A program made the translations under genes and the position numbers. From Xiashengella succiniciproducens (GTDB taxonomy: Bacteria > Bacteroidota > Bacteroidia > Bacteroidales > Marinilabiliaceae), in the NCBI RefSeq assembly GCF_023674465.1, contig NZ_CP098400.1, positions 1,516,801 to 1,580,800 of the forward strand: a DNA stretch of 64,000 nucleotides, given 5' to 3'. Positions within the stretch are counted from its first letter, which is position 1, and each line of letters begins with the position of its first letter. The notes under the pieces are model-generated. The model was not told the origin of the DNA and did not search any database. It worked only from the letters and a program-made list of their open reading frames with translations. Shown one piece after another: positions 1-8,208 of the stretch.

Positions 1-11
1 CCCTAAACTTT

Positions 12-719
12 ATGATACAACTGCTGGGGGTATGGTTGCTAATTAGTGTTTTCCTGAAACTTACAAAAAGGAGTTTTCAGAAGTTCTTTCACGAACCTGA
101 AGAGCGTATATTCTTTTCGAAAATATACAGCTGGAGTCTGTACACGATTGGCGTATTATATATCTTATCTCAATTGGGTGTATCATTGGGTAATATCACT
201 CTGGTAATCGGTTTGCTTGCAACCGGTCTTGCCTTTGCAATCAGGGAAATCCTCCTTTCTGTATTTGGCTGGCTGATTTTGCTTCGCAAAAGGCCGTTCA
301 GGATAGGCGATTATATTAAGATTGACGGACGTGAGGGTCGGGTTCTGCATATTGGCACCTTCTATGTGAGAATAGATATGTCAGAGAAAAGGGGAGAGGA
401 CTTTACACAGATACCTAATCGCTTCTTTCTGGAGAAGAGCATTGACGTTTTGGGTAAGAGCACAATACTGGATACGATTGAGTTTCCTTTAGCATATGTG
501 CCGGCTAATTTTAGTGAGTTGACCCAAAAATTTCAGCAGGATATACTAAAGCTTGCCAAGAGTAAAGAGTATCTGAAGACTTACCTGGACGTTAAGGACA
601 ACAAGTTGTTGCTTGTGGTAGAGGTGGAGCTGGATTTTGACTCCAGATTTGAACTAAGATCACGGATAGTCGAGCTTATAAATGGCTTACTTGGCGAGGC
701 CGCTTCATTCTCAAAGTAA
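12..719 (+). CDS. MscS-family mechanosensitive ion channel, 5' end probably outside the window
   Basis: Small-conductance mechanosensitive channel, a membrane protein that opens under osmotic downshock. Visible are two hydrophobic segments (about residues 1-15 and 40-58), then a Gly/Ala-rich pore helix followed by 'RPFRIGDYIKI', the start of the MscS beta domain ('GREGRVLHIG' follows), and an alpha/beta C-terminal domain. The frame stays open to base 1, so the 235 residues are probably the C-terminal part of a longer protein and the ATG at 12 may be internal. A bidirectional terminator hairpin follows. The family call is secure; the true start is not visible. Confidence 0.85.
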   Translation: MIQLLGVWLLISVFLKLTKRSFQKFFHEPEERIFFSKIYSWSLYTIGVLYILSQLGVSLGNITLVIGLLATGLAFAIREILLSVFGWLILLRKRPFRIGDYIKIDGREGRVLHIGTFYVRIDMSEKRGEDFTQIPNRFFLEKSIDVLGKSTILDTIEFPLAYVPANFSELTQKFQQDILKLAKSKEYLKTYLDVKDNKLLLVVEVELDFDSRFELRSRIVELINGLLGEAASFSK

Positions 720-819
720 TCAGAGTCTTTTTCGGTGTGATACTGTTGGTGAAACTGACATTGCAACTGATGTAAAAGAGTTCTGATATCAACCTAAAGC
801 AATTCAAATTAAGGCATAA

Positions 820-854
820 AAAAGAGGTTGTCACTATTGTGGCAACCTCTCATC
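820..854. terminator. Bidirectional intrinsic terminator
   Basis: An 11-bp stem (824-834 with 839-849, one G-U pair, loop TATT) has an A-run on its left and a T-rich stretch on its right. It lies between the convergent MscS and beta-helix genes and can serve both. The stem resembles several other terminators in this window. Confidence 0.8.
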
Positions 855-871
855 TTTTATTTCAAACTGTA

Positions 872-2719
872 TTATTTTGCCCCGATAAAGGTTTCACCTT
901 CCTTCAGGTTCCAGCCTGCAATCTTTTGGATATGCTCTGGAATAGGAGCAGCAAACTTATGGCCTTCAAATTCGGCGACTACCTTATCGCTATCGGTTGT
1001 AGGAGCCACACCCTGATAGTTTGCATAGAAGCCACTGTTTGCTTCAAACTGAGTGAAAGCGGCCTGGAAATCTGCCAGGTCTGTTACCTTTAGGTTGCAT
1101 TCCTCATTGGCAAAAGGACTCCACGAAATAAGGGTAGTCTCACCAGTTTCAGGTAAAGTTACATATACATTATTGTCAGACACCTTCATAGCCGGATTGG
1201 GCAGACGCTCACACATATTTGCAGGCTGAGAAACATTAACCATGGGTTTTTCAAGTTCTGCGTTATGAATCATCAGATTGTTTACAAATACATGGTTTTC
1301 ACGTTCATCAACACCTGGAGCGGTATCAATGTGCCATCCGAAGTGGTCATTTCCATCGCCACGGCTGTTACGTGAAAATGCTGCAGTACTATTGATAAAG
1401 GTATTGTTGTACACCTCTGCACTTCTACTGTTAAGAATCCAGACACCCATGTCGTTGTTTACAAAAGTGTTGCCAACAACAGTAACGTGTTCTGATATTT
1501 CAAAGAAGAAACCTGCCATGCCTCCCCAGATTCTGTCTGCCGGATCTTCAATCTTGGTGCGACCAACATTTTCAACTCTGTTGTTAATAAAGATACCATC
1601 CTTGTTACCTACATCATACCACAGACCATTTGAGAATGGGTTGTCAGTAATAAGGTTTTCGCGGCATACTACCCTGTGAGTCTGGTTGAAAATCTTAACT
1701 GCAGATGGGTAGAAACCTGTCCACTTTTCTATGTTGTTTCTTCCGAAGATGTTTCTTTCAAGAAGAACATCTGAAGAAGCTACTATATAAAGACCTTCAG
1801 TATTTGAGTCTTCAATCTTGCAATTACGCATTACCATGCTGTCGCCAATAGCGAACACACAAATACGCAAACTCTTGCTGAATGTACAGTTTTCAAACAC
1901 TGTTCCAATAACGTCCTTGCCATGTTCCTCTTCGGCAGATACTCCCTGTGGATAGTAACCGTCAATATGAACCATGGTGTCAGGATACATTGTTACCAGA
2001 AGACCTTTGATAACAGGTCCTCGTCCGTCAGATGACTTACCATGAACGTCAGTCACTACCCTGTGGATAGCCTTTCTGAAAGCAGTAATCTCAACAGTCT
2101 TTCCTGAAGGATCAGCAGCCAGATAAATCTTCTTGTTATCATAGTCTACAAGGAAGGTTTCCTCATTGAGTTCTTCCTTGCTGCCTGCTGATTGCAGCAG
2201 CTGTCCGTCAATAAAGACAGCATCATTGTTAAACCTGTGCAGGGGAGTGTTTTTTTCATTCCATTGCCTTACCCACCAGCTTTCGGGTACACCGGGAAAA
2301 AGATATTCCCACTCAGTAAACCATAGTCCGTCTGCGTCTTGTTGCCAGTTGTCAGCAATCAGACAGCCTTTAATAACGGGTTTCTCATCATTGTAAGGCT
2401 GAATTGTAATACCCTGGTTGAATTCAAGGTTGCCAGTGCGGTATTCTCCACCTCGCATTACAATTGCATCACCCGTTACTACGCGCTCGATGGCAGCCTC
2501 AATACTTGTAGGTTTGTCAAGGCTTAAACCGTCGGCTGTTGGGTCACCGTCAGGTGCAACATAATAAATCGTTCCGGCAGTCTGGGGTAGTTCATAAACC
2601 TGATCAATCGGACCATATACTATTGGCTCCGATTCTTCCTGCTGAACCTGTGCACATGCTGCCAGTCCAATAATACAAAGGGCTGGGATGGTTGCTTTGA
2701 TTCCTGTGAAAAACTTCAT
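872..2719 (-). CDS. Secreted lipoprotein with right-handed parallel beta-helix
   Basis: Predicted 615-residue lipoprotein with a parallel beta-helix fold, the fold of polysaccharide lyases and related glycan-binding or -cleaving enzymes. The start at 2719 was chosen because it places a signal peptide and lipobox (LAAC) at the N terminus; a longer reading from 2800 would bury it. After the lipid anchor comes 'YYVAPDGDPTADGLSLDKP', typical of DUF1565-like proteins opening such helices, then many Asn-rich turns such as 'ENCTF', 'ERNIFGRNN', 'VVGNTFVNN' and 'EVYNNTFINS'. No catalytic set could be assigned, so the substrate is unknown. It stands alone, with no SusC/SusD pair beside it, so it is not part of a visible polysaccharide utilisation locus. 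Confidence 0.8.
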   Translation of the reverse strand: MKFFTGIKATIPALCIIGLAACAQVQQEESEPIVYGPIDQVYELPQTAGTIYYVAPDGDPTADGLSLDKPTSIEAAIERVVTGDAIVMRGGEYRTGNLEFNQGITIQPYNDEKPVIKGCLIADNWQQDADGLWFTEWEYLFPGVPESWWVRQWNEKNTPLHRFNNDAVFIDGQLLQSAGSKEELNEETFLVDYDNKKIYLAADPSGKTVEITAFRKAIHRVVTDVHGKSSDGRGPVIKGLLVTMYPDTMVHIDGYYPQGVSAEEEHGKDVIGTVFENCTFSKSLRICVFAIGDSMVMRNCKIEDSNTEGLYIVASSDVLLERNIFGRNNIEKWTGFYPSAVKIFNQTHRVVCRENLITDNPFSNGLWYDVGNKDGIFINNRVENVGRTKIEDPADRIWGGMAGFFFEISEHVTVVGNTFVNNDMGVWILNSRSAEVYNNTFINSTAAFSRNSRGDGNDHFGWHIDTAPGVDERENHVFVNNLMIHNAELEKPMVNVSQPANMCERLPNPAMKVSDNNVYVTLPETGETTLISWSPFANEECNLKVTDLADFQAAFTQFEANSGFYANYQGVAPTTDSDKVVAEFEGHKFAAPIPEHIQKIAGWNLKEGETFIGAK

Positions 2720-2937
2720 GTTATAAGCTGTTTTTGGTTTATATGATTGAAAATTGATTCCAAATTGGCGGGAAGGTTTAAGATCTTCCAATAATAGCAA
2801 AAAAATATGAATATTTCAGGATTGTAGCCCTTGAATATTTACATGAAGGCTTTCGGCAAGAAGATTATGAATTTACATCACCCTTTTGTAACATTTATTG
2901 GGGTGAAGTTGTCTTACCCATAAAAATATTATTTCAT

Positions 2938-3564
2938 ATGAGACTTATTACGAATATCATCAAAGCGTTTTTTCTGCTTTTTGCCGGGCTTTTCATCTTT
3001 TTCATGCTAAAGATGGACAAACCTGGCGCGGTAAACTATCCTTTTAGTCAAGCATCCTCAGTTGAGATTCAGTCGATCTCAGCAACAATTAGCAAACTGC
3101 AGCAAGTCTATCAATTGCGCGATGTGTCTAAAATCGATGATTGTATAAATAACACAATGGACTCTAGTTCAATCTTTATTCTTGGCACCAGTCCAAACGA
3201 GATTTTCAGAGGGAAACAGGGCGCTTCTAATTTACTTTGGGGCGACTGGAAATATTGGGGCGATGTTCGTTTTGACTTAAATCGGCTTTGTGTAGATACT
3301 ATCGGCCAGAATATAGCTTATGTTGTTTTCCCGGGCACTGTAAAAATCGATATTTGGGGCATGACTTTTCCGCTGCAGGTTTCTGGAGTTATGCTCAATA
3401 TCGATGAGCGATGGGTGTTTACCAAGATGCAGTTTCAATATGCATTGAATACAAACTATATCGTTTTTGCAAAAATAGCAGCAATAGGAACCTTATGTGC
3501 GCTTGTGCTTCTATCTATTATGCTATTAGTTTGTCTTGCATACAGCCGTAATAAAGTTGACTAG
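2938..3564 (+). CDS. Membrane protein with NTF2-like (SnoaL-type) domain
   Basis: A 208-residue protein with an N-terminal hydrophobic helix (about residues 5-24), a soluble part of about 130 residues, and a C-terminal helix (about 174-200). The soluble part has the pattern of NTF2/SnoaL domains: a helix with 'KLQQVYQLRDVSKIDD', a strand with 'IFILGTSPNEIFRG', then a curved sheet ending 'GVMLNIDERWVFTKMQFQYA'. Two helices flanking such a domain suggest it is held in the membrane. Function unknown. It is divergent from the beta-helix gene, and no partner gene points to a role. Confidence 0.6.
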   Translation: MRLITNIIKAFFLLFAGLFIFFMLKMDKPGAVNYPFSQASSVEIQSISATISKLQQVYQLRDVSKIDDCINNTMDSSSIFILGTSPNEIFRGKQGASNLLWGDWKYWGDVRFDLNRLCVDTIGQNIAYVVFPGTVKIDIWGMTFPLQVSGVMLNIDERWVFTKMQFQYALNTNYIVFAKIAAIGTLCALVLLSIMLLVCLAYSRNKVD

Positions 3565-3669
3565 TACATAAATCGGACGAAGTTGTGCCACCGAACCATA
3601 CCAAATAAAGAATTACAAACGAACCTAGGTAGAGGCTATGGGTCATGTATAGAGTTTTACCGGCTATTT

Positions 3670-5214
3670 TTACTCAACATCAGTACTTATCACTCCCTTT
3701 CTTTTAAATTTTCTGCGATATAGTATGTAACCGCTAATGACAACAACAACTCCGGCAAGTCCTGCAAGTGGAACTATCAGAATGTAAAAATCACCCAGAA
3801 TTGCAGAGAAAAAGCGCCCTGTATGTATCTCAAGCGCTACATTCCACAACGACAGCCCTTCATTATCGGTTAATATTTCGGGCATGGGAGGGAAGTCGTT
3901 GTCATGCCAAAGGGGAGTAGCCCCTTTGTCATAGTCCATCATGTAACGTAGGCCGCTGGGATCTGTTATTAAGCCGGCGACTTTAAAGTCGCCTGTAGGC
4001 CTTCCACCTTTCTCATAGTGTTCTTCACCAGTGACATAGTTGATAATAACCGGATTGGATGGATTCCATGTAAATAAGCCACTAAAGGATCCGATCAGAT
4101 ATGCCCCATTTTCGAATGGTTCAAATACTGTAATTCCCATTACACTTACCGGGGGCTGGTTTTCGAAGGGTTCAAGACTGAAATCATCTCTGTTCAAAGT
4201 GAACATACCATCGAGGGTTGAGACAAGCATTTGATCTTTGTCATTGTCATATAGCAGATCACGTAGTTTGTCGTACCAGGGGTTAGGCTGATCGAGGTTT
4301 GAATATTTGACAGGAGGTACTTCAACATTTGCAATTGCTATAAGGAAGGGAGGACGAAGGAAAATACCCGTCAGATACATAATAGCAAGAAAGACAAAGG
4401 TCAGCTCACCTATTTTGTTGTGCCATCTAAGTGACCAGGAAGCAACACCAATAAGTTTCCTTCTTGGTTTCCCTGCCAGTTTGCGTCGCTTTATCCAATC
4501 TGGAAAGAAGAACCAGATAATGCCTGTTAGTGACAGAAATATTGTGACAAGTCCAAGGAGATCTGCAAAGAGTTGTCCAGGCAGTCCGAGTATCTCACCT
4601 GAATGAGTCTGCCATAAAGTCTTCATCAGACTTACCGTATTACGATAATCATCAGGAGCCTTTAGCTCAATACGCTCCAGTTGGGTAGCCGGACCAGCAG
4701 ATATTCCCCTGTACAGGAAGGAGCGGCTAAGTATATAGACAGTATCTCCAATACTCTCAATACCGACAAAGCGGGTGCTTCCTTCCACTGTAGGCATCCT
4801 TTGCCAGAAACCTGAATTGGAATCCCATGCAAAAAGACCAAACTGGGTTGCTGCATAGATATGTCCCAGATGGTTCTGATGAAGATCAAAGACCCTTCTG
4901 TTGTCGGATCCCATTGGGATTCCTGCATTGAAAGGTCTGAAACTACCAAATTCTCCGTCGCATTTCCATATTCCGATAGCCCCATAGACAAGCAATGAGT
5001 CATCAGGCAGTCGGATGCTGCCCTTGACGGAGGCATTGTTCCAGTTGTTGTATCTGTAACTGCCAGGAAGATCTTTCCTTTTGATATCAATGTGGGAAAA
5101 GGCTTCTCTGTGATTTAGAAATATCCCTGTGATGCCGAAGTAAAGCAGAAAAAATGACAATATTAACCCAGGCCATCTGTGTAGCTTCTTATAAGGTTTC
5201 CAGTTCTTATTCAT
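3670..5214 (-). CDS. PepSY-associated transmembrane protein
   Basis: A 514-residue inner-membrane protein of the PepSY_TM group. The start at 5214 gives 'MNKNWKPYKKLHRWPGLILS', the usual opening of the family: a basic stretch with KLHRW directly before the first helix (about 15-33). Further helices follow near the middle ('FADLLGLVTIFLSLTGIIWF', then a helix after 'SWSLRWHNKIGE') and at the C terminus after 'LEIHTGRFF'. The loops after the first and third helices contain repeated 'GLFAWDSNSG' / 'GLFTWNPSNP' elements that look like propeller-type strands. It lies 81 bases downstream of the nitric oxide reductase on the same strand and may be cotranscribed. PepSY proteins are often linked to iron uptake or reductase functions; a role here is inference. 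Confidence 0.8.
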   Translation of the reverse strand: MNKNWKPYKKLHRWPGLILSFFLLYFGITGIFLNHREAFSHIDIKRKDLPGSYRYNNWNNASVKGSIRLPDDSLLVYGAIGIWKCDGEFGSFRPFNAGIPMGSDNRRVFDLHQNHLGHIYAATQFGLFAWDSNSGFWQRMPTVEGSTRFVGIESIGDTVYILSRSFLYRGISAGPATQLERIELKAPDDYRNTVSLMKTLWQTHSGEILGLPGQLFADLLGLVTIFLSLTGIIWFFFPDWIKRRKLAGKPRRKLIGVASWSLRWHNKIGELTFVFLAIMYLTGIFLRPPFLIAIANVEVPPVKYSNLDQPNPWYDKLRDLLYDNDKDQMLVSTLDGMFTLNRDDFSLEPFENQPPVSVMGITVFEPFENGAYLIGSFSGLFTWNPSNPVIINYVTGEEHYEKGGRPTGDFKVAGLITDPSGLRYMMDYDKGATPLWHDNDFPPMPEILTDNEGLSLWNVALEIHTGRFFSAILGDFYILIVPLAGLAGVVVVISGYILYRRKFKRKGVISTDVE

Positions 5215-5295
5215 ATTGTGAGGACATATTTTCAATAAGAAGGTCTGAAACGGCTGTTTCAGACCTTCCATAGGTAGATTTAGTGAAGATAGATA

Positions 5296-7539
5296 TTAGT
5301 TACGTTTTTCTATACTCCAACCGGTTCTAAGTCCAATGACGAACCACACCAGTGCAAGAGTACCTATTGCAAAAAGAGTATCTCCGATTACCCTAAGCCA
5401 TTTGAATACAGTAATATAATCCTGTTGCATAAATTCAGCTGAGCGGGCGTACCAAAGTCCTTCCTGTACGCTTGCAACTGTTTGTGCAAGACCAATCGGA
5501 AGCAGGCTAAGAGTTACCATTGCCAACAATCCGATATTGATCAGCCAGAAAGCATATTTGATCCAGGTGTCCTTCCATTTCAGATCCGTGTTCATATCAC
5601 GCAGTACGAAAAGCATAAGTCCGATACCCAGTATACCATATACTCCAAAGAGGGCAGCGTGACCGTGAACAGGTGTAGTATTTAGTCCCTGCATATAATA
5701 GAGGGCAATAGGAGGATTAATAAGAAAGCCGAAAATACCTGCACCGACCAGGTTCCAGAATGCTACTGCAATAAAGCAATATATTGGCCACTTGTAAGAA
5801 CTAATCCAGTCACTGCTCCTTGATAGTTTCATATGATCATAGGCCTCATAACCGACAAGGACCAGAGGTACTACCTCAAGTGCACTGAATGTTGCACCAA
5901 TGGCCATGATGGCAGTAGGTGTTCCTGTGAAATAAAGGTGGTGGAAGGTACCTAGTATACCACCCGACAGAAAGATAATAGTAGTGAAGAGTACTGCAGC
6001 AGTTGCCATTTGTGCACGTAGCAGTTTCAGTCTGACAAAGAGGAATGACATCACAGCTACTGCAAAGACCTCGAAGAAACCTTCTACCCAAAGGTGAACC
6101 ACCCACCATCTCCAATACTCGGCAATAGCAAGATTGGTCTGCCTTCCCCACATAAGACCTGCACCATAGAACAGAGCAATGGCGACACAGGCAATCAGGA
6201 ACATTATTAGAAGATGGTGATTGCCGGCTTTTTGCTTAATTGCTGGAATAATGGCTCTACCCATCAGGAATAGCCATATAAATAGTCCGGCAAACAGAAA
6301 CCACTGCCAGAATCTGCCAAGATCAACATATTCATAGCCCTGGTGACCAAACCAGAAATTCTCAACAAGTCCCAGTTTCTGCATGATGCCCATCCACTGG
6401 CCTGCAAGCGATCCAAGTACTATTACTAACAAGGCATAGAATAAGAGGTCTACACCTAGTTTCTGAAACTTAGGCTCCTTACCAACTATAGTCGGTGCAT
6501 AGTATAAGCCAGTTGCCAGCCACGATGTTGCTATCCAGAATATTGCCAGCTGTACGTGCCATGTGCGGGAAACGGAGTAGGGGAGCCAGTCGGCAAGCGG
6601 TATTCCATAAAATCCAAGACCTTCTACTCCGTAGTGAGCCGTCACTACTCCCATGACTACCTGGACTAATATCAGGAAGGTTACTATTATGAAGTATTTC
6701 AGCGTAGCTCTTTGTGAAGGAGTTTGTGCTAAGTTTGCAACCGGTGAAGCCGGAGGTGCTACTATCGGTTCCTCTTCCTTTGTGGAGGCATAGTACCACA
6801 CCATTAAGCCAATGCCTGCAAGCAACAGGATAACACTGAACCCGGTCCATAATATCATTGAACCTGTAGGAGTGTTTGCTACCAGTTTTTCAGGCGGCCA
6901 GTTGTTAGTATAGCTGATTTCCTGTCCTGGTCTTTGAGCGACACAAGCCCATGAGGCCCAGAAAAAGAAGGCATTGAGCTGATGCACCCTCTCCGGATCC
7001 TTTAGTGAGTTTGCCGGAATTGCATAAGCCTCTCTAAGGTGATCCATTGAAGGATTGTCAGTAAAGAGTCCGGCATAGTATCGTGAGTTATAGGCTATAG
7101 CCTCAGCTCTAAGGGACGAAACAGTAAGAACCCCGGTTTCCCTGTCATAGGTATTGGTTCTTAGATCCTTTTGGAGAAGTACCTGTAAGGCTGCTTGCTG
7201 ATCACCCTCCAGTTCATCATAAGCTTTCCCATGACTGGCAATAGATAGTGCATCCAGCATATAAACAGCTTCTCTGTGAAGCCAGTCAGCTGTCCAGTCT
7301 GGAGCCTGGTAAGCTCCATGGCCCCAGATTGTTCCAACCTGTTGGCCTCCGAGCGACTGCCATACATTCTGGCCATCTTTAATTTCCTGTCCTGAAAATA
7401 GCACTTCTCCTGTAACAGTTACTACCTTTTCGGGAACAGGTGGAGCTTCACGATAGATTTCCCTACCATAATAAAGCAATACGGCAAACGAGATTGTGAT
7501 TACCGCAATGAATCCGATCCATAGTCTTCTTGTTTTCAT
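5296..7539 (-). CDS. norZ: Quinol-dependent nitric oxide reductase, single chain (qNOR)
   Basis: Reduces two NO to N2O at the inner membrane with electrons from quinol. The 747 residues fit the fused qNOR type: an N-terminal helix (9-25), a NorC-like periplasmic domain (about 30-225) with no CXXCH haem c motif, a second helix (about 228-250), and a NorB core from about 280. Catalytic features are complete: haem ligand His in 'TWHVQLAIFW' (328), 'HLWVEGFFE' with His482, Glu486 and Glu490, the non-haem iron pair His533-His534 in 'TFHHLY', and 'HGHAALFG' with His625 and His627. Keeping His and Glu in the 'HLWVEG' element argues against an NO dismutase. It has its own promoter-like box and is followed by the PepSY gene. 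Detoxification or partial denitrification are both possible. Confidence 0.95.
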   Translation of the reverse strand: MKTRRLWIGFIAVITISFAVLLYYGREIYREAPPVPEKVVTVTGEVLFSGQEIKDGQNVWQSLGGQQVGTIWGHGAYQAPDWTADWLHREAVYMLDALSIASHGKAYDELEGDQQAALQVLLQKDLRTNTYDRETGVLTVSSLRAEAIAYNSRYYAGLFTDNPSMDHLREAYAIPANSLKDPERVHQLNAFFFWASWACVAQRPGQEISYTNNWPPEKLVANTPTGSMILWTGFSVILLLAGIGLMVWYYASTKEEEPIVAPPASPVANLAQTPSQRATLKYFIIVTFLILVQVVMGVVTAHYGVEGLGFYGIPLADWLPYSVSRTWHVQLAIFWIATSWLATGLYYAPTIVGKEPKFQKLGVDLLFYALLVIVLGSLAGQWMGIMQKLGLVENFWFGHQGYEYVDLGRFWQWFLFAGLFIWLFLMGRAIIPAIKQKAGNHHLLIMFLIACVAIALFYGAGLMWGRQTNLAIAEYWRWWVVHLWVEGFFEVFAVAVMSFLFVRLKLLRAQMATAAVLFTTIIFLSGGILGTFHHLYFTGTPTAIMAIGATFSALEVVPLVLVGYEAYDHMKLSRSSDWISSYKWPIYCFIAVAFWNLVGAGIFGFLINPPIALYYMQGLNTTPVHGHAALFGVYGILGIGLMLFVLRDMNTDLKWKDTWIKYAFWLINIGLLAMVTLSLLPIGLAQTVASVQEGLWYARSAEFMQQDYITVFKWLRVIGDTLFAIGTLALVWFVIGLRTGWSIEKRN

Positions 7540-7570
7540 GTGTTGTTTGATTTAGTTAAAGGCTTTCAAA

Positions 7571-7578
7571 CAAAAATA
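7571..7578 (-). promoter_or_regulatory. Candidate promoter -7 box for norZ
   Basis: On the minus strand this reads TATTTTTG, matching the Bacteroidota -7 consensus TAnnTTTG, 31 bases before the norZ start. A TTTG-type -33 element at standard spacing was not evident. I saw no clear binding site for a known NO-responsive regulator in the 216-base divergent gap. Confidence 0.45.
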
Positions 7579-7755
7579 GAAAAGAAAATATATAAAAAGA
7601 TGCGCATATCCACAATTGTTGAAATTTTTATTTATTCTATATTAGCTCTCTGATAGTGAAGATAGCAAGTCAGGCAGCAAATGTCAAATAATCTGGATAT
7701 TGCAGAAAACAGGTAGGAGTAATGAACTAATGATTAACATATAAACATTAAGATT

Positions 7756-8208
7756 ATGATAATAGACAAACTAGAGAATGCATCACGTTATTTCATGCTT
7801 CATCCATCATTGGAACAAGCTTTTGATTTTATTGAGTCGATGGAGGATGATGATTTCTTTACGGGAAAGCGTGAGATCGTTGGAGATCACCTGTATTGTA
7901 GCGGGATTTCAGGCGAAACTAAGGGATTTGATGAGAATATCTGGGAAGCTCATGAGAGGTACCTGGATATTCATTATGTGCTTGAGGGAAAGGAAAGAGT
8001 GTTCTTTGCAGATCCTGAAGAGGTAAAGGTCAAGGAGGCCTATAATGAAGAAAAAGACCTGACCGTTTATGAAGGAGAAGGGAAAGAATACCACATTCCT
8101 GCTGGAGGTTTTGTGATATTCTTTCCTGGTGAGATTCACAAGACAATGGTGAGTTCCGGTCAGCCGGAACCCGTTAAAAAGCTTGTTATAAAGCTTGAAC
8201 TGGCTTAG
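7756..8208 (+). CDS. YhcH/YjgK/YiaL family (DUF386) protein
   Basis: A 150-residue cupin-like protein of the YhcH/YjgK/YiaL family, members of which act in sialic acid and other sugar catabolism or as EbgC-type accessory subunits. Recognisable features are 'WEAHERYLDIHYVLEG', carrying the His/Glu metal-binding positions, and 'PAGGFVIFFPGEIHKTM' near the C terminus. Length is typical. No sugar catabolic operon surrounds it. Its 3' end overlaps the convergent M3 peptidase gene by 23 bases. The exact substrate cannot be told from sequence. Confidence 0.9.
   Translation: MIIDKLENASRYFMLHPSLEQAFDFIESMEDDDFFTGKREIVGDHLYCSGISGETKGFDENIWEAHERYLDIHYVLEGKERVFFADPEEVKVKEAYNEEKDLTVYEGEGKEYHIPAGGFVIFFPGEIHKTMVSSGQPEPVKKLVIKLELA

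Noticed and set aside
872-2719. Naming the beta-helix lipoprotein an alginate or chondroitin lyase
   Set aside because: The fold is clear but no family-specific catalytic residues could be assigned, and no polysaccharide utilisation genes are adjacent.
2780-2910. Repeated TGAATATTT and a TCACCC/GGGTGA pair upstream of the beta-helix gene
   Set aside because: The arms are short and spacing is irregular, so they are within what chance allows in AT-rich DNA.
5296-7539. NO dismutase instead of NO reductase
   Set aside because: The His and Glu of HLWVEG and the later metal-binding His pair are retained, which fits reductase activity.
7540-7755. Binding site for an NO- or FNR-type regulator between norZ and the YhcH gene
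   Set aside because: Short palindromes (ATGCGCAT, CAATTG) are present, but neither matches a consensus I can state with confidence.
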